From Pseudomonadota bacterium (GTDB taxonomy: Bacteria > Pseudomonadota > Gammaproteobacteria > Burkholderiales > Burkholderiaceae_B): DNA of 21,104 nucleotides. The position numbers and the translations under genes are program-made. The stretch is taken from contig JAFAGQ010000083.1 of the NCBI GenBank assembly GCA_023422555.1, forward strand, positions 1 to 21,104. Direction: 5' to 3'. A model generated the notes under the pieces. It had not been told where the DNA came from, searched no databases, and worked only from the letters and a program-made list of their open reading frames with translations. Shown piece by piece: positions 1-7,407 of the stretch. The stretch's first letter is position 1. Every line of letters begins with the position of its first letter.

Positions 1-185
1 TCTGTCCGGCAGAGCAGGTCATGCAGGAAGCCCGGGCTTATGCAAGCAAACTCGCGGGCTGGAGTCCGGTCGCCATGGCGACCACCAAGCGCACGTTCTA
101 TCGTGCTGCCGATTTGTCGCTGGAGGAGGCGCTGGCGGTGGGGCGCGATGCCAATGTGATGATGCGCGGCTTCAGAAAAGGGTGA
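1..185 (+). CDS. Enoyl-CoA hydratase/isomerase, C-terminal fragment
   Basis: Only the last 60 codons are inside the window; the reading frame is open from base 3 to a TGA at 183-185. The visible tail contains an ASKLAGWSPVAMATTKR segment followed by an L-S-L-E-E-A-L helix and a basic end. This matches the C-terminal helical part of crotonase-fold enzymes, where an 'A..la..sP.a...tK' stretch precedes the trimerisation helices. The active-site half lies outside the window, so hydratase and isomerase cannot be separated. The next gene starts 10 bases after the stop on the same strand, so the two are probably cotranscribed. It would be one of two crotonases in this cluster. Confidence 0.8.
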   Translation, partial: CPAEQVMQEARAYASKLAGWSPVAMATTKRTFYRAADLSLEEALAVGRDANVMMRGFRKG

Positions 186-195
186 AGGCAAAGCG

Positions 196-1392
196 ATGAA
201 ACCATTGGAAGGATTGAAGATTCTGGATTTGTCACGGGTGCTTGCATGCCCCTTTGCATCCATGATTCTGGCCGAAATGGGCGCTCAGGTCATCAAGGTC
301 GAGCAGCCCGAGACCGGCGATGAAACGCGTCATTTCGAGCCGCGTGTAACGGGCGAAAATGGCAGTGAGTCCGCCTATTTCTTTGCATTCAATCGCAGCA
401 AGGAATCCATTACGGTCAATTTGCGTTCCTTAGAAGGTCAGAACATTATCAGGAAACTGGCGGAGGATGCCGATATTTTCCTGGAGAATTTTCCGGTTGG
501 CACGCTTGCAAAATACGGACTTCAATACGAAGAGATCCGCAAGCACAACGCGGATATTGTTTATGTGTCCTGCACCGGGTTTGGCATGACGGGTCCTTAC
601 GCCAGACGCAAAGGTTACGACACGGTCTTTCAGGCCATGGGCGGCATCATGAGCCTGACAGGTGAGCGCGGCGGCGGGCCGGTCAAACCCGGACTGCCGG
701 TTGCCGACCTGACGTCGGGACTCTGGATTGTCATCGCGATTCTGACCAGTCTTTATGGAAAAAGCCGAACCAATCACGGTTGTCATGTGGATTTTTCCAT
801 GTTCGATGGACAGGTTGGCCTGCTATCTCTTGCGGCAGCCCGCTATTTCACGCTGGGCGAGGTGCCCGCCAGGCTGGGTACGGAACATCCCGGGCGTGTG
901 CCTTCGGCCGCGTTTGAATGTGCCGATGGCAAGTGGGTACAGATAACTGGCAGTGATCAGCACTGGAAGCCCCTATGTGAACTATTGGGTCTGACTTCAT
1001 GGGCCAGCGACGAAAAGCTCGCGAAAAATGCCGAACGGGTTCGTCGTCGTGACGAAGTGATGAGGGGTTTGCAACAGGCAATAGCCAAACTTGATCGCGA
1101 GACCTTGTGTGCACGATGTGACCAGGCTGGTGTGCCGGCCGGACCGATTCTGTCGGTCGATGAAATTTTCCAGGACCCACAGGTCATCAGCCGCGAACTC
1201 GTGAAGCATTTTCCACATCCGCAGGTAGGGGACTTCAAAGGGATTGCGGTTCCTTTCAAGTTCACTGGCTACGACGACCCTGCGATGGGCAGGCCACCGC
1301 TGCTGGGCGAACACACGGAAAAAGTGCTGAAGGAAAAGCTCGGTCTGACAGACGGGCAGATTGAAGGGTTGGCACAGCTAGGCGTCATCTGA
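196..1392 (+). CDS. CaiB/BaiF family (family III) CoA-transferase
   Basis: The 398-residue product has the usual length for this family, which moves CoA between carboxylic acids through an enzyme-aspartyl thioester. The N-terminus PLEGLKILDLSRVLACPFASM is the typical first strand and helix. VIKVEQPETGDETR, FFAFNRSKESI and the GFGMTGPYARRKGYDTVFQA stretch are family signatures. D171 in the LPVADLTSG motif is the best candidate for the nucleophilic aspartate. The start is ATG with a GAAGG ribosome-binding site at 184-188. Placement beside crotonases, a CoA ligase and a lyase suggests activation of the pathway acid, or recycling of CoA from a product to new substrate. The acid pair cannot be read from sequence; formyl-CoA/oxalate specificity is not implied. 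Confidence 0.93.
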   Translation: MKPLEGLKILDLSRVLACPFASMILAEMGAQVIKVEQPETGDETRHFEPRVTGENGSESAYFFAFNRSKESITVNLRSLEGQNIIRKLAEDADIFLENFPVGTLAKYGLQYEEIRKHNADIVYVSCTGFGMTGPYARRKGYDTVFQAMGGIMSLTGERGGGPVKPGLPVADLTSGLWIVIAILTSLYGKSRTNHGCHVDFSMFDGQVGLLSLAAARYFTLGEVPARLGTEHPGRVPSAAFECADGKWVQITGSDQHWKPLCELLGLTSWASDEKLAKNAERVRRRDEVMRGLQQAIAKLDRETLCARCDQAGVPAGPILSVDEIFQDPQVISRELVKHFPHPQVGDFKGIAVPFKFTGYDDPAMGRPPLLGEHTEKVLKEKLGLTDGQIEGLAQLGVI

Positions 1393-1432
1393 ACACAAGC
1401 TGACTCGACAGGCTAAGCAACATAACATCAAC

Positions 1433-1494
1433 GCTGATCACATGCCAACGGTAATTGCAGATCAGCACACATCAGACTGATGCAGGCATCAGCA
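1433..1494. promoter_or_regulatory. Cluster of CATCAG/CTGATG inverted repeats upstream of the Bug gene
   Basis: The 118-base gap between the CoA-transferase and the Bug gene contains nested inverted repeats. GCTGATC (1433-1439) pairs with GATCAGC (1460-1466). CATCAGACTGATG (1470-1482) is a palindrome with 6-base arms. CTGATGCAGGCATCAG (1477-1492) is a perfect palindrome with 7-base arms, followed at once by an A-run and the ribosome-binding site. No T-run follows, so it is not a normal terminator for the upstream gene. It may be an operator or a small hairpin tuning translation of the abundant binding protein. No binding partner can be named. Confidence 0.45.
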
Positions 1495-1510
1495 AAAAAA
1501 GGAGACGGTC

Positions 1511-2497
1511 ATGACAGACAAATATAGCAAATGGAATCGCTTCATCGCGGCAGGTGTGATGCTGCTGGTCGCGGGCGCTGCGCAGACAGTACATGCCGCG
1601 GATTATCCCAGCAAGCCCATCACTTTCATCAATCCTTACGCAGCCGGCGGGCCTGCCGATATTCTTGCCCGGATTGTCGTCAAGCAGATGAGCGAGGAAC
1701 TGGGTCAGTCAATTGTGATTCAAAGCAAGCCGGGTGGAGGAGCCAGTATTGGGGCAGAGTATGTGGCTCGTTCCAAACCTGATGGTTATACCGTGCTGTT
1801 TGGAACTGCCGCGGCGCATATCGTGACACCGCTGATGCAAAAGGTCCCTTATGACGGGATCAAGGATTTTACCTTCGTGGGTATGGTTGGCAATATTCCA
1901 AATGTGCTTACCGTTGCCGCCGATAGCGGTATTAAATCAGTGAAGGAGCTGGTGGAGGACAGCCAGAAGAATCGGGAAAAATACAGCTACGCATCTGCAG
2001 GTAACGGCAGTTCACCGCATCTGACCGGCGAAAATTTCAAGCAGAAAACTCAGGCAAAGCTGCTGCACATTCCTTATAAGGGTGCGGCACCCGCATCAAC
2101 CGATCTTGCCAGTGGTCTGGTGAAAGTGGGTTTTCTGAATCTGCCGGCAGTGTTGCCGTTCATCAAGGATGGCAAACTGCATGCAATAGCCATCGCCGCG
2201 AGCAAGCGTTCACCGGCACTTCCCGATGTTCCCACCATGGAGGAACTGGGCTATGAAGGTTTCAAGGGGTCAAGCTGGTATAGCATGGCTGTTCCCGCAA
2301 ACACGCCGAAAGAGATTGTTGATACGCTTTATGCTGCGCTCAAAAAAGTAACCGAGAATCCTGAAACCGTCAAAATGTACGACAAGCAGGGCGCTGAGCC
2401 GTTTCTGATGGATACCCAGGCAACAACAGAGTTTGTCAAACAGGATCAGGCGCGAATCCAGAAGCTGCTTGAAGCCGCAAATATTACCAGTAAATAG
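1511..2497 (+). CDS. Bug family (TctC-type) periplasmic substrate-binding protein
   Basis: The 328-residue product is a normal-length Bug receptor. A charged N-terminus and hydrophobic stretch (about residues 11-23) end in VHA-A, giving predicted signal-peptidase cleavage near residue 29 and export to the periplasm. The mature start DYPSKPITFINPYAAGGPAD is the family's first ligand loop; KPGGGASIGAEYVARSKPDGYT and the HIPYKGAAPA segment near the middle are further signatures. Such receptors usually bind carboxylates or amides and feed TctAB membrane proteins, but no tctAB lies next to this gene. The start is fixed by a strong AAGGAG site. It sits inside the CoA cluster, 11 bases before the hydratase, suggesting that it captures the acid the cluster degrades. 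The ligand is unknown. Confidence 0.93.
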   Translation: MTDKYSKWNRFIAAGVMLLVAGAAQTVHAADYPSKPITFINPYAAGGPADILARIVVKQMSEELGQSIVIQSKPGGGASIGAEYVARSKPDGYTVLFGTAAAHIVTPLMQKVPYDGIKDFTFVGMVGNIPNVLTVAADSGIKSVKELVEDSQKNREKYSYASAGNGSSPHLTGENFKQKTQAKLLHIPYKGAAPASTDLASGLVKVGFLNLPAVLPFIKDGKLHAIAIAASKRSPALPDVPTMEELGYEGFKGSSWYSMAVPANTPKEIVDTLYAALKKVTENPETVKMYDKQGAEPFLMDTQATTEFVKQDQARIQKLLEAANITSK

Positions 2498-2508
2498 GAT
2501 CACCACAG

Positions 2509-3270
2509 ATGTCATATGAAACCATTGATTTGACGGTTGCAGAGAACGGGGTTGCCACCGTGTTGCTCAATCGCCCGGATAGCCGCAACGCCCTGAATGT
2601 GAAAATGTGCGCAGAACTGGTGCAGGTTACCGAGCAGATAGAGCAGGAAGAAAATATTCGCGTTGTGATATTTCGCGGAGCCGGGACTGCATTCTGCGCG
2701 GGCGCCGACTTGAAGGAACGCAAGGACATGAGTCTGTCTGATATGACAGCAAGGCGTGTTGCAGGGTTTGCTGCTTATGACGCTATTGAAAAACTGACGC
2801 GGCCAGCCGTTGCACTGGTGCACGGACCGGCTTTCGGCTCGGGGTGTGAAATTATTGCCGCCTGCGATTTCGCCTGGTCCACACCTGAGGCAACCTTTCG
2901 TTATCCGGAGGTCAGCTGGGGGACAGTGGGCGCCACTCAGCGGATCAGTCGTATTGCCGGCATCCGAGTCGCCAAGGAACTGCTGTTCAGTGGCCGTGTG
3001 TTTGATGCGCAGGAAGCACGCGAATTCGGGCTGATCAATCGTATTGTCCCGAAAGATGACATACAAACGCAGCTGATGGAAATGGCAGGGAAAATTGCAG
3101 AGGCCAGGCCGCTGACCGTGAAACTGACCAAACAGTCCATCAATGCCGGCGTCGAAACGAGCAGGGAAGGTGCGATGGCAATTGAATTACTTGCGATCGA
3201 AAAGAATCTGCGCCACAGCGACTGGAAATCTGCGATTTCGAGCTTTGGCAATGCAAAGGAAAAACGCTGA
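2509..3270 (+). CDS. Enoyl-CoA hydratase/isomerase (crotonase family)
   Basis: The 253-residue product is a complete crotonase. The LNRPDSRNALN motif is at residues 20-30. The oxyanion-hole stretches are FCAGADL (62-68) and HGPAFGSGCE (105-114). Both positions matching the two catalytic glutamates of rat mitochondrial crotonase are acidic: E114 in GSGCE and E134 in FRYPEVSWG. This favours true hydration over the isomerases or dehalogenases that lose one of them. The C-terminal ARPLTVKLTKQSINAG helix is typical. Its stop overlaps the start of the acyl-CoA synthetase in a TGATG junction, so translation is coupled. It probably hydrates the unsaturated acyl-CoA before cleavage by the downstream lyase; the acyl chain is not known. 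Confidence 0.93.
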   Translation: MSYETIDLTVAENGVATVLLNRPDSRNALNVKMCAELVQVTEQIEQEENIRVVIFRGAGTAFCAGADLKERKDMSLSDMTARRVAGFAAYDAIEKLTRPAVALVHGPAFGSGCEIIAACDFAWSTPEATFRYPEVSWGTVGATQRISRIAGIRVAKELLFSGRVFDAQEAREFGLINRIVPKDDIQTQLMEMAGKIAEARPLTVKLTKQSINAGVETSREGAMAIELLAIEKNLRHSDWKSAISSFGNAKEKR

Positions 3271-4898
3271 TGTTACCCAGACGCAAAATACTGAGTGAAG
3301 TACTGGCAGAAACCGTTGCGCTTTATGGCGACCGGGATGCGTTTATCGATCCCGAAAGCCGCGAAACGTGGAAGTCCCTTGCGGATAAAGTCGACCGCAC
3401 TGCAGCAGCATTGTTCAAATCCGGCGTTCGCAAGGGTGATCATGTTGCTGTCATGCTTGGCAACGGCGTTCACTGGCTGCAGTCCTTTTTCGCCTGCGCG
3501 CGCCTCGGTGCCGTTACCGTGCCGGTCAATACACGGTTTAAAAAAGAAGAGCTGGCTTTCTGCCTGAAACAGGCCGATATCAGTACATTGATCAGCACAG
3601 AAAACTTTCTGGGCATTGACTTTGCCTCGCTGCTCACCGAGGTAGAACCCGCATTGTCGCAAAGCTTGCCCGGCTCGGCATTGCCGGTACTCAAACAGGT
3701 GTTGATGTTTAACACTGGCAGTCTGCCTGCCGGTGCAACGGACTTTGATCAGCTTATTGCAAATGTGAATACCGCAGATATTAACGCGTGTTATACACAA
3801 TGCGGCGATGCTGAACCTGACGATATCCTGCTGATTCAATATACATCGGGCACCACATCCTTTCCAAAGGGCGTCATGCTGAGCCATGACAATATGCTGT
3901 CAGACGCGAAGGCCGTGTCAATCCGCATGGGCATTGACGAGAACGATCGCTATTTCAGTATCCGGCCTTTCTTTCACGTTGCCGGGTCCACGCTCTCGGT
4001 ATTGGTGTCCCTGACAACGGGATGCTGTTTACTCACTTTGCCACGATTTGACGTCGCCCAGGCCCTGAGGCTGCTGGAGCAGGAGAAATGCACGCTCACG
4101 TCGGGTAACGATACGATTTTTCTGATGCTGATGGCGCATCCACAGTTTGATGCATCGAAACTTCATTTGCGCGGAGGCTGGGCTGCGGCGGGACCGCAGG
4201 TGATGCAGAAAATTCATGACCAGATGCATGTGCCCAATCTCTGCAATGCTTACGGTCTTTCGGAAGCATCGCCCAATGTCGTCATGTCTTCCTGGGACGA
4301 TCCATTGCCCCTACGTGTCGACGGCTGGGCCTTGCCGCATGAGGGTGTGCAACTGCGAATTGCCGATCAGCAGACAGGTAAGAATGCTAAGCCTGGCGAG
4401 GCGGGTGAAATACAGGTGAAAGGTTGGAGCGTTATGCGCGGCTACTATAATATGCCGGACGTCACTGCCAACACTTTTACGGACGACGGCTGGCTGAAAA
4501 CCGGCGATCTTGGCGTCATGAATGAAGACGGGCGTCTGAAAATGGTCGGGCGTCTGAAAGATATGTTCCGCGTTGGCGGAGAAAACGTGGCGCCCACTGA
4601 AGTCGAGGGTTTCATTCTGTTGAACGAAGCCATAGAGCTGGCTCAGGTGGTGGGTGTGCCGGATGAACGACTGGGCGAGGTGCCCGCAGCCTTTGTTGTT
4701 CTGAAGCAGGGCCATCAATGCACGCCCGATGAGCTGATTGACTGGTGCAAGTCACGGATTTCAAACTTCAAAGTGCCGCGTTACGTGCGAATCGTAGACA
4801 ACTTTGACGAGATAGGCATGACAGGCAGCTCGAAAGTGCAGAAGAATAAACTGCGTGCTTATGCCATCACTGCGCTGGGACTGTCGGAGGTGCAATAA
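3270..4898 (+). CDS. AMP-forming acyl-CoA synthetase (class I adenylate-forming)
   Basis: The 542-residue enzyme has all core motifs of the ANL superfamily, which makes acyl-AMP from acid and ATP and then the acyl-CoA. Visible are the phosphate loop YTSGTTSFPKGV (191-202), FFHVAGS (234-240), the NAYGLSEASP adenine motif (327-336), TGDLG (411-415), the hinge GRLKDMFRVGGENV (427-440) and the C-terminal GSSKVQKNKLR, where K522 aligns with the catalytic lysine. The family-typical 'PTGK' is here 'TGSSK'. The ATG overlaps the preceding stop by one base. It is the second CoA-activating enzyme in the cluster beside the CoA-transferase. Substrate is unassigned; length and motifs suit short-, medium- or aryl-acid ligases. 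Confidence 0.94.
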   Translation: MLPRRKILSEVLAETVALYGDRDAFIDPESRETWKSLADKVDRTAAALFKSGVRKGDHVAVMLGNGVHWLQSFFACARLGAVTVPVNTRFKKEELAFCLKQADISTLISTENFLGIDFASLLTEVEPALSQSLPGSALPVLKQVLMFNTGSLPAGATDFDQLIANVNTADINACYTQCGDAEPDDILLIQYTSGTTSFPKGVMLSHDNMLSDAKAVSIRMGIDENDRYFSIRPFFHVAGSTLSVLVSLTTGCCLLTLPRFDVAQALRLLEQEKCTLTSGNDTIFLMLMAHPQFDASKLHLRGGWAAAGPQVMQKIHDQMHVPNLCNAYGLSEASPNVVMSSWDDPLPLRVDGWALPHEGVQLRIADQQTGKNAKPGEAGEIQVKGWSVMRGYYNMPDVTANTFTDDGWLKTGDLGVMNEDGRLKMVGRLKDMFRVGGENVAPTEVEGFILLNEAIELAQVVGVPDERLGEVPAAFVVLKQGHQCTPDELIDWCKSRISNFKVPRYVRIVDNFDEIGMTGSSKVQKNKLRAYAITALGLSEVQ

Positions 4899-4899
4899 G

Positions 4900-5826
4900 A
4901 TGAGTGACGTTGTGATCTGCGAATGTTTTGCACGTGACGGTCTGCAGCACGAACCGGTCGTGGTGCCGCTGGAAACCAAACTGGCCCTGATTGACAAGTT
5001 TACGGCCTGCGGTATGAAACGCATTGAGGCGACCTCTTATTCCAACCCGAAAGTGATCCCGCAGTTCGCGGACGCGAGCGACGTGCTGGCGGGTATCAAT
5101 CGCAAGGAGGGCGTTTATTACAAAGCCACCTGCGCTAATGTGCGTGCAGTAGAGCGGGCATTGGCTGATACAGAGAGAGGCATTGGCGCCAATGAAATCA
5201 GCCTGCTGGTTTCCGCTACCGACAGCCATTCTCTGAAGAACCTGAAGCGTACGCGTCAGGACCAGTGGCAGAATATTGCAGATATGGTAGCCACGGCCGG
5301 AGGTAAATATCGGATGGTTGGTACCATTTCCATGGCTTTCGGCTGTCCGTTTGAAGGCGCGGTCAGCCAGACGGAAGTGTTGCGGGATGTGGAAAAATTC
5401 AGTGTGGCAGGTGTGCAATTGATAGCGCTGGGCGACACCACGGGAATGGCAGACCCAATAGCAACGCGCAAGCTGTTTGGCGCCGTCATTCAGGAATTCC
5501 CTCAGGTGATTCCGGTTGCGCATTTTCATGATTCTCGCGGCACCGGTATTGTTAATTATCTGGCGGCCTATGAAAGTGGGGTGCGGTATTTCGATTGTTC
5601 CATGGGCGGTGTCGGAGGACATCCTTCCAAGGTGAAATACGGCGAAGGTTTCACCGGCAACGTCTGCACTGAAGACTGGGTGAATCTGCTCGAAACCATG
5701 GGTATTTCGACTGGTATTGACCTGGAGGCGATGATGGCCACATCGGCATATTGTGAATCGGTGCTTGGGCGGCAGCTTCATTCAAAGGTTGCGTTGAGCG
5801 GCATCAATCCCTTATTGAAAAATTGA
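4900..5826 (+). CDS. HMG-CoA lyase-like DRE-TIM metallolyase with Cys-to-His change
   Basis: The 308-residue product belongs to the HMG-CoA lyase branch of the DRE-TIM barrel enzymes, which cleave 3-hydroxy-3-methylacyl-CoAs using a divalent metal. Residues 11-18 read ARDGLQHE and include the catalytic Arg12 and metal ligand Asp13. E44 sits in RIEATSY, and metal-ligand histidines H208 and H210 lie in HFHDSRGTG. In the glycine-rich loop, where known HMG-CoA lyases have GGCPYA with a catalytic Cys, this protein has GGHPSKVKYGEGFTGN (239-254): His241 replaces Cys and the loop is about four residues longer. HMG-CoA itself may therefore not be the substrate. I chose the ATG at 4900 because a GGAGG site (4886-4890) precedes it and the family motif begins at once; an in-frame ATG at 4855 would add 15 unlikely residues. 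Confidence 0.88.
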   Translation: MSDVVICECFARDGLQHEPVVVPLETKLALIDKFTACGMKRIEATSYSNPKVIPQFADASDVLAGINRKEGVYYKATCANVRAVERALADTERGIGANEISLLVSATDSHSLKNLKRTRQDQWQNIADMVATAGGKYRMVGTISMAFGCPFEGAVSQTEVLRDVEKFSVAGVQLIALGDTTGMADPIATRKLFGAVIQEFPQVIPVAHFHDSRGTGIVNYLAAYESGVRYFDCSMGGVGGHPSKVKYGEGFTGNVCTEDWVNLLETMGISTGIDLEAMMATSAYCESVLGRQLHSKVALSGINPLLKN

Positions 5827-5883
5827 CGTGCACTGACTGTCATCAACGCATGCAGACGGCTGACGCATCTTCCAGTTGCCCGA
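5827..5883. other. Short convergent intergenic gap
   Basis: This 57-base gap separates the stop of the lyase gene (+) from the stop of the FAD oxidase gene (-). I see no strong hairpin or T-run, so how the two converging transcripts end is not evident. Confidence 0.6.
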
Positions 5884-6999
5884 TCACGTAAATCTTGCAG
5901 GCAACAGACCATCGTGCAGCGGATTTTGCGATTTGCCGGCAATCAGGTCGGCCATGTACTGTCCCGATGCAGGGCCAAGCTGGAATCCACTGGCGGAGAA
6001 ACCACAGGCGTAATACAGATTTTCCATTGAAGCGCTGGGGCCGAGAATGGTGGTGTGATCCGGTGAATAACCGTCCAGTCCTGACCAGGCGCGAGTAATG
6101 CAAATGTCTTTGAGAAACGGGAAAAGATCTGTCACGATACGTGCACTATTGGCCAATCGTGCGAAATCGAGTTCGGCATAATTATTGGCCGCGTCGGCCT
6201 GACACTCCAGGGAACCGCCTATGACCACCGTGCCATTGGCGAACTGTTTGAAGGAAAGTCCACGACTGGTGGCGCCCAGCACAGGGTTGATAAAATGCGG
6301 CACTCTTTGGGTAACCATGAGCATCAATCCGCCAGGCGTAACGGGAATCGTATCACCACAGAGTGTGGCCAGATTGGCAGTCCATGCGCCGGCGCACAGC
6401 AGCAGTTTTTTACCTGAGATTTGCGTGTCGCCTGCAGTAACGCACCAGCCGCCGTCTCTTTTTTCTATGGCGCTGACAGCTGTCTGTTCATGAATGTCCG
6501 CACCCAGCTTACGCGCTTCGCGTGCAAAAGCCTGCACAATCAGGTACGGAAAGGCGAAACCATCGGTCTCAACCCATAAGGCACCTTGCACGTGGTCTGC
6601 GATATTGGGTACGATCTCGCGAACCTGTTCGCCATCAATCAGCTTCTCATGATGAAACCCATTAACGGCGAGCAGATCCCGCCGTTCCTGCAATCGCGCC
6701 ATATCCTCAGAGGATTCGGCCACCTTGATTTGTCCTGTCTGCACAAAGGCACCGTCAAAGCCATGCAGAAAATCCAGTGAGCGCCACAATTGTGATGATG
6801 CCAGTGACAGCGGGATTTCCGCCAGTGGTCTTCCCAGCGTTCTGACGCCACCGGCATTGACGCCGGAGGCACACCGGCCGCAGTAGTCGCGTTCGAACAG
6901 CGAGACGGACAGGCCCTGTTGCGCTAAAAAATAGGAGGTGGCAACGCCATGAATGCCACCACCGATAATGATGACATCACAATTGGCATGGTGGTTCAT
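5884..6999 (-). CDS. FAD-dependent amine/amino-acid oxidoreductase (DAO/glycine oxidase type)
   Basis: The 371-residue enzyme is a full-length DAO-superfamily flavoprotein. The N-terminal dinucleotide-binding motif is IIIGGGIHGVATSYFLA (residues 10-26) followed by an acidic strand end, LFERD. ASGVNAGGVRTLGRPLAEIPL is the flavin-contact loop typical of glycine, sarcosine and D-amino-acid oxidases. The C-terminal segment NLYYACGFSASGFQLGPASG closes the FAD site. Enzymes of this type oxidise C-N bonds to imines. It is the last gene of the long minus-strand operon, 35 bases after the RidA gene. A second oxidase in one operon suggests a second C-N cleavage step or release of an amino acid from a larger substrate. 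The exact substrate cannot be told from sequence. Confidence 0.88.
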   Translation of the reverse strand: MNHHANCDVIIIGGGIHGVATSYFLAQQGLSVSLFERDYCGRCASGVNAGGVRTLGRPLAEIPLSLASSQLWRSLDFLHGFDGAFVQTGQIKVAESSEDMARLQERRDLLAVNGFHHEKLIDGEQVREIVPNIADHVQGALWVETDGFAFPYLIVQAFAREARKLGADIHEQTAVSAIEKRDGGWCVTAGDTQISGKKLLLCAGAWTANLATLCGDTIPVTPGGLMLMVTQRVPHFINPVLGATSRGLSFKQFANGTVVIGGSLECQADAANNYAELDFARLANSARIVTDLFPFLKDICITRAWSGLDGYSPDHTTILGPSASMENLYYACGFSASGFQLGPASGQYMADLIAGKSQNPLHDGLLPARFT

Positions 7000-7034
7000 G
7001 GCGGTATTGTCTCTTGCGTTAACGTCTCTGGATG

Positions 7035-7388
7035 TTATGCGGCTGCGGAAACAATGATTTCAACAAGCAGCTTGGGGCTGGCCAGTTTGGACTCGCCGGT
7101 AGCGCGGGTAGGGGCCGCACCTTCGGGCAGCCAGCTGTCCCAGACTTCATTCATTGCAGCAAAATCACGATCGATATCTTTCAGCCAGATCTGTGCAGTC
7201 AGGATTTTCTCTTTGGACGAGCCATGGGCTTCCAGGAATTTTTCGATTTTCGCCAGAATGCTGCGTGTCTGGCCCTTGACGTCGTCATCGGGATTGTCAC
7301 CGGTCAGGCCGCTAAGGAACACAAAGCCGTTGTATTTCACAACGCGGCTCATGCGCTTATTGGTTTCAAAACGTTCAATTGTAGACAT
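7035..7388 (-). CDS. RidA/YjgF/UK114 family protein (YoaB-like), reactive imine deaminase
   Basis: The 117-residue product is a complete Rid protein. These small trimeric enzymes hydrolyse reactive 2-imino/enamine intermediates to keto acids and ammonia. R95 in the APTRATG motif aligns with the essential Arg105 of E. coli RidA, and E110 in LLVEIIVSA matches the conserved C-terminal Glu. The DFAAMNEVWDSWLPEG stretch resembles E. coli YoaB more than RidA itself, by memory. The ATG at 7388 is chosen over an upstream in-frame start because AAAGGAG lies just ahead of it and the family begins with MSxIERF. It sits between a flavoprotein dehydrogenase and a flavoprotein oxidase, so it most likely clears the imines these enzymes make. 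Confidence 0.93.
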   Translation of the reverse strand: MSTIERFETNKRMSRVVKYNGFVFLSGLTGDNPDDDVKGQTRSILAKIEKFLEAHGSSKEKILTAQIWLKDIDRDFAAMNEVWDSWLPEGAAPTRATGESKLASPKLLVEIIVSAAA

Positions 7389-7407
7389 ATTTACTCCTTT
7401 GAAAAAT

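Noticed and set aside
2512..3066. 184-codon minus-strand open frame opposite the enoyl-CoA hydratase
   Set aside because: The plus-strand crotonase has both oxyanion-hole motifs and both glutamates; the opposing frame has no meaningful features.
4867..5781. 304-codon open frame on the minus strand opposite the lyase gene
   Set aside because: It has no recognisable domain, is rich in His, Arg and Cys as expected of an antisense shadow, and the plus-strand frame encodes a clear lyase.
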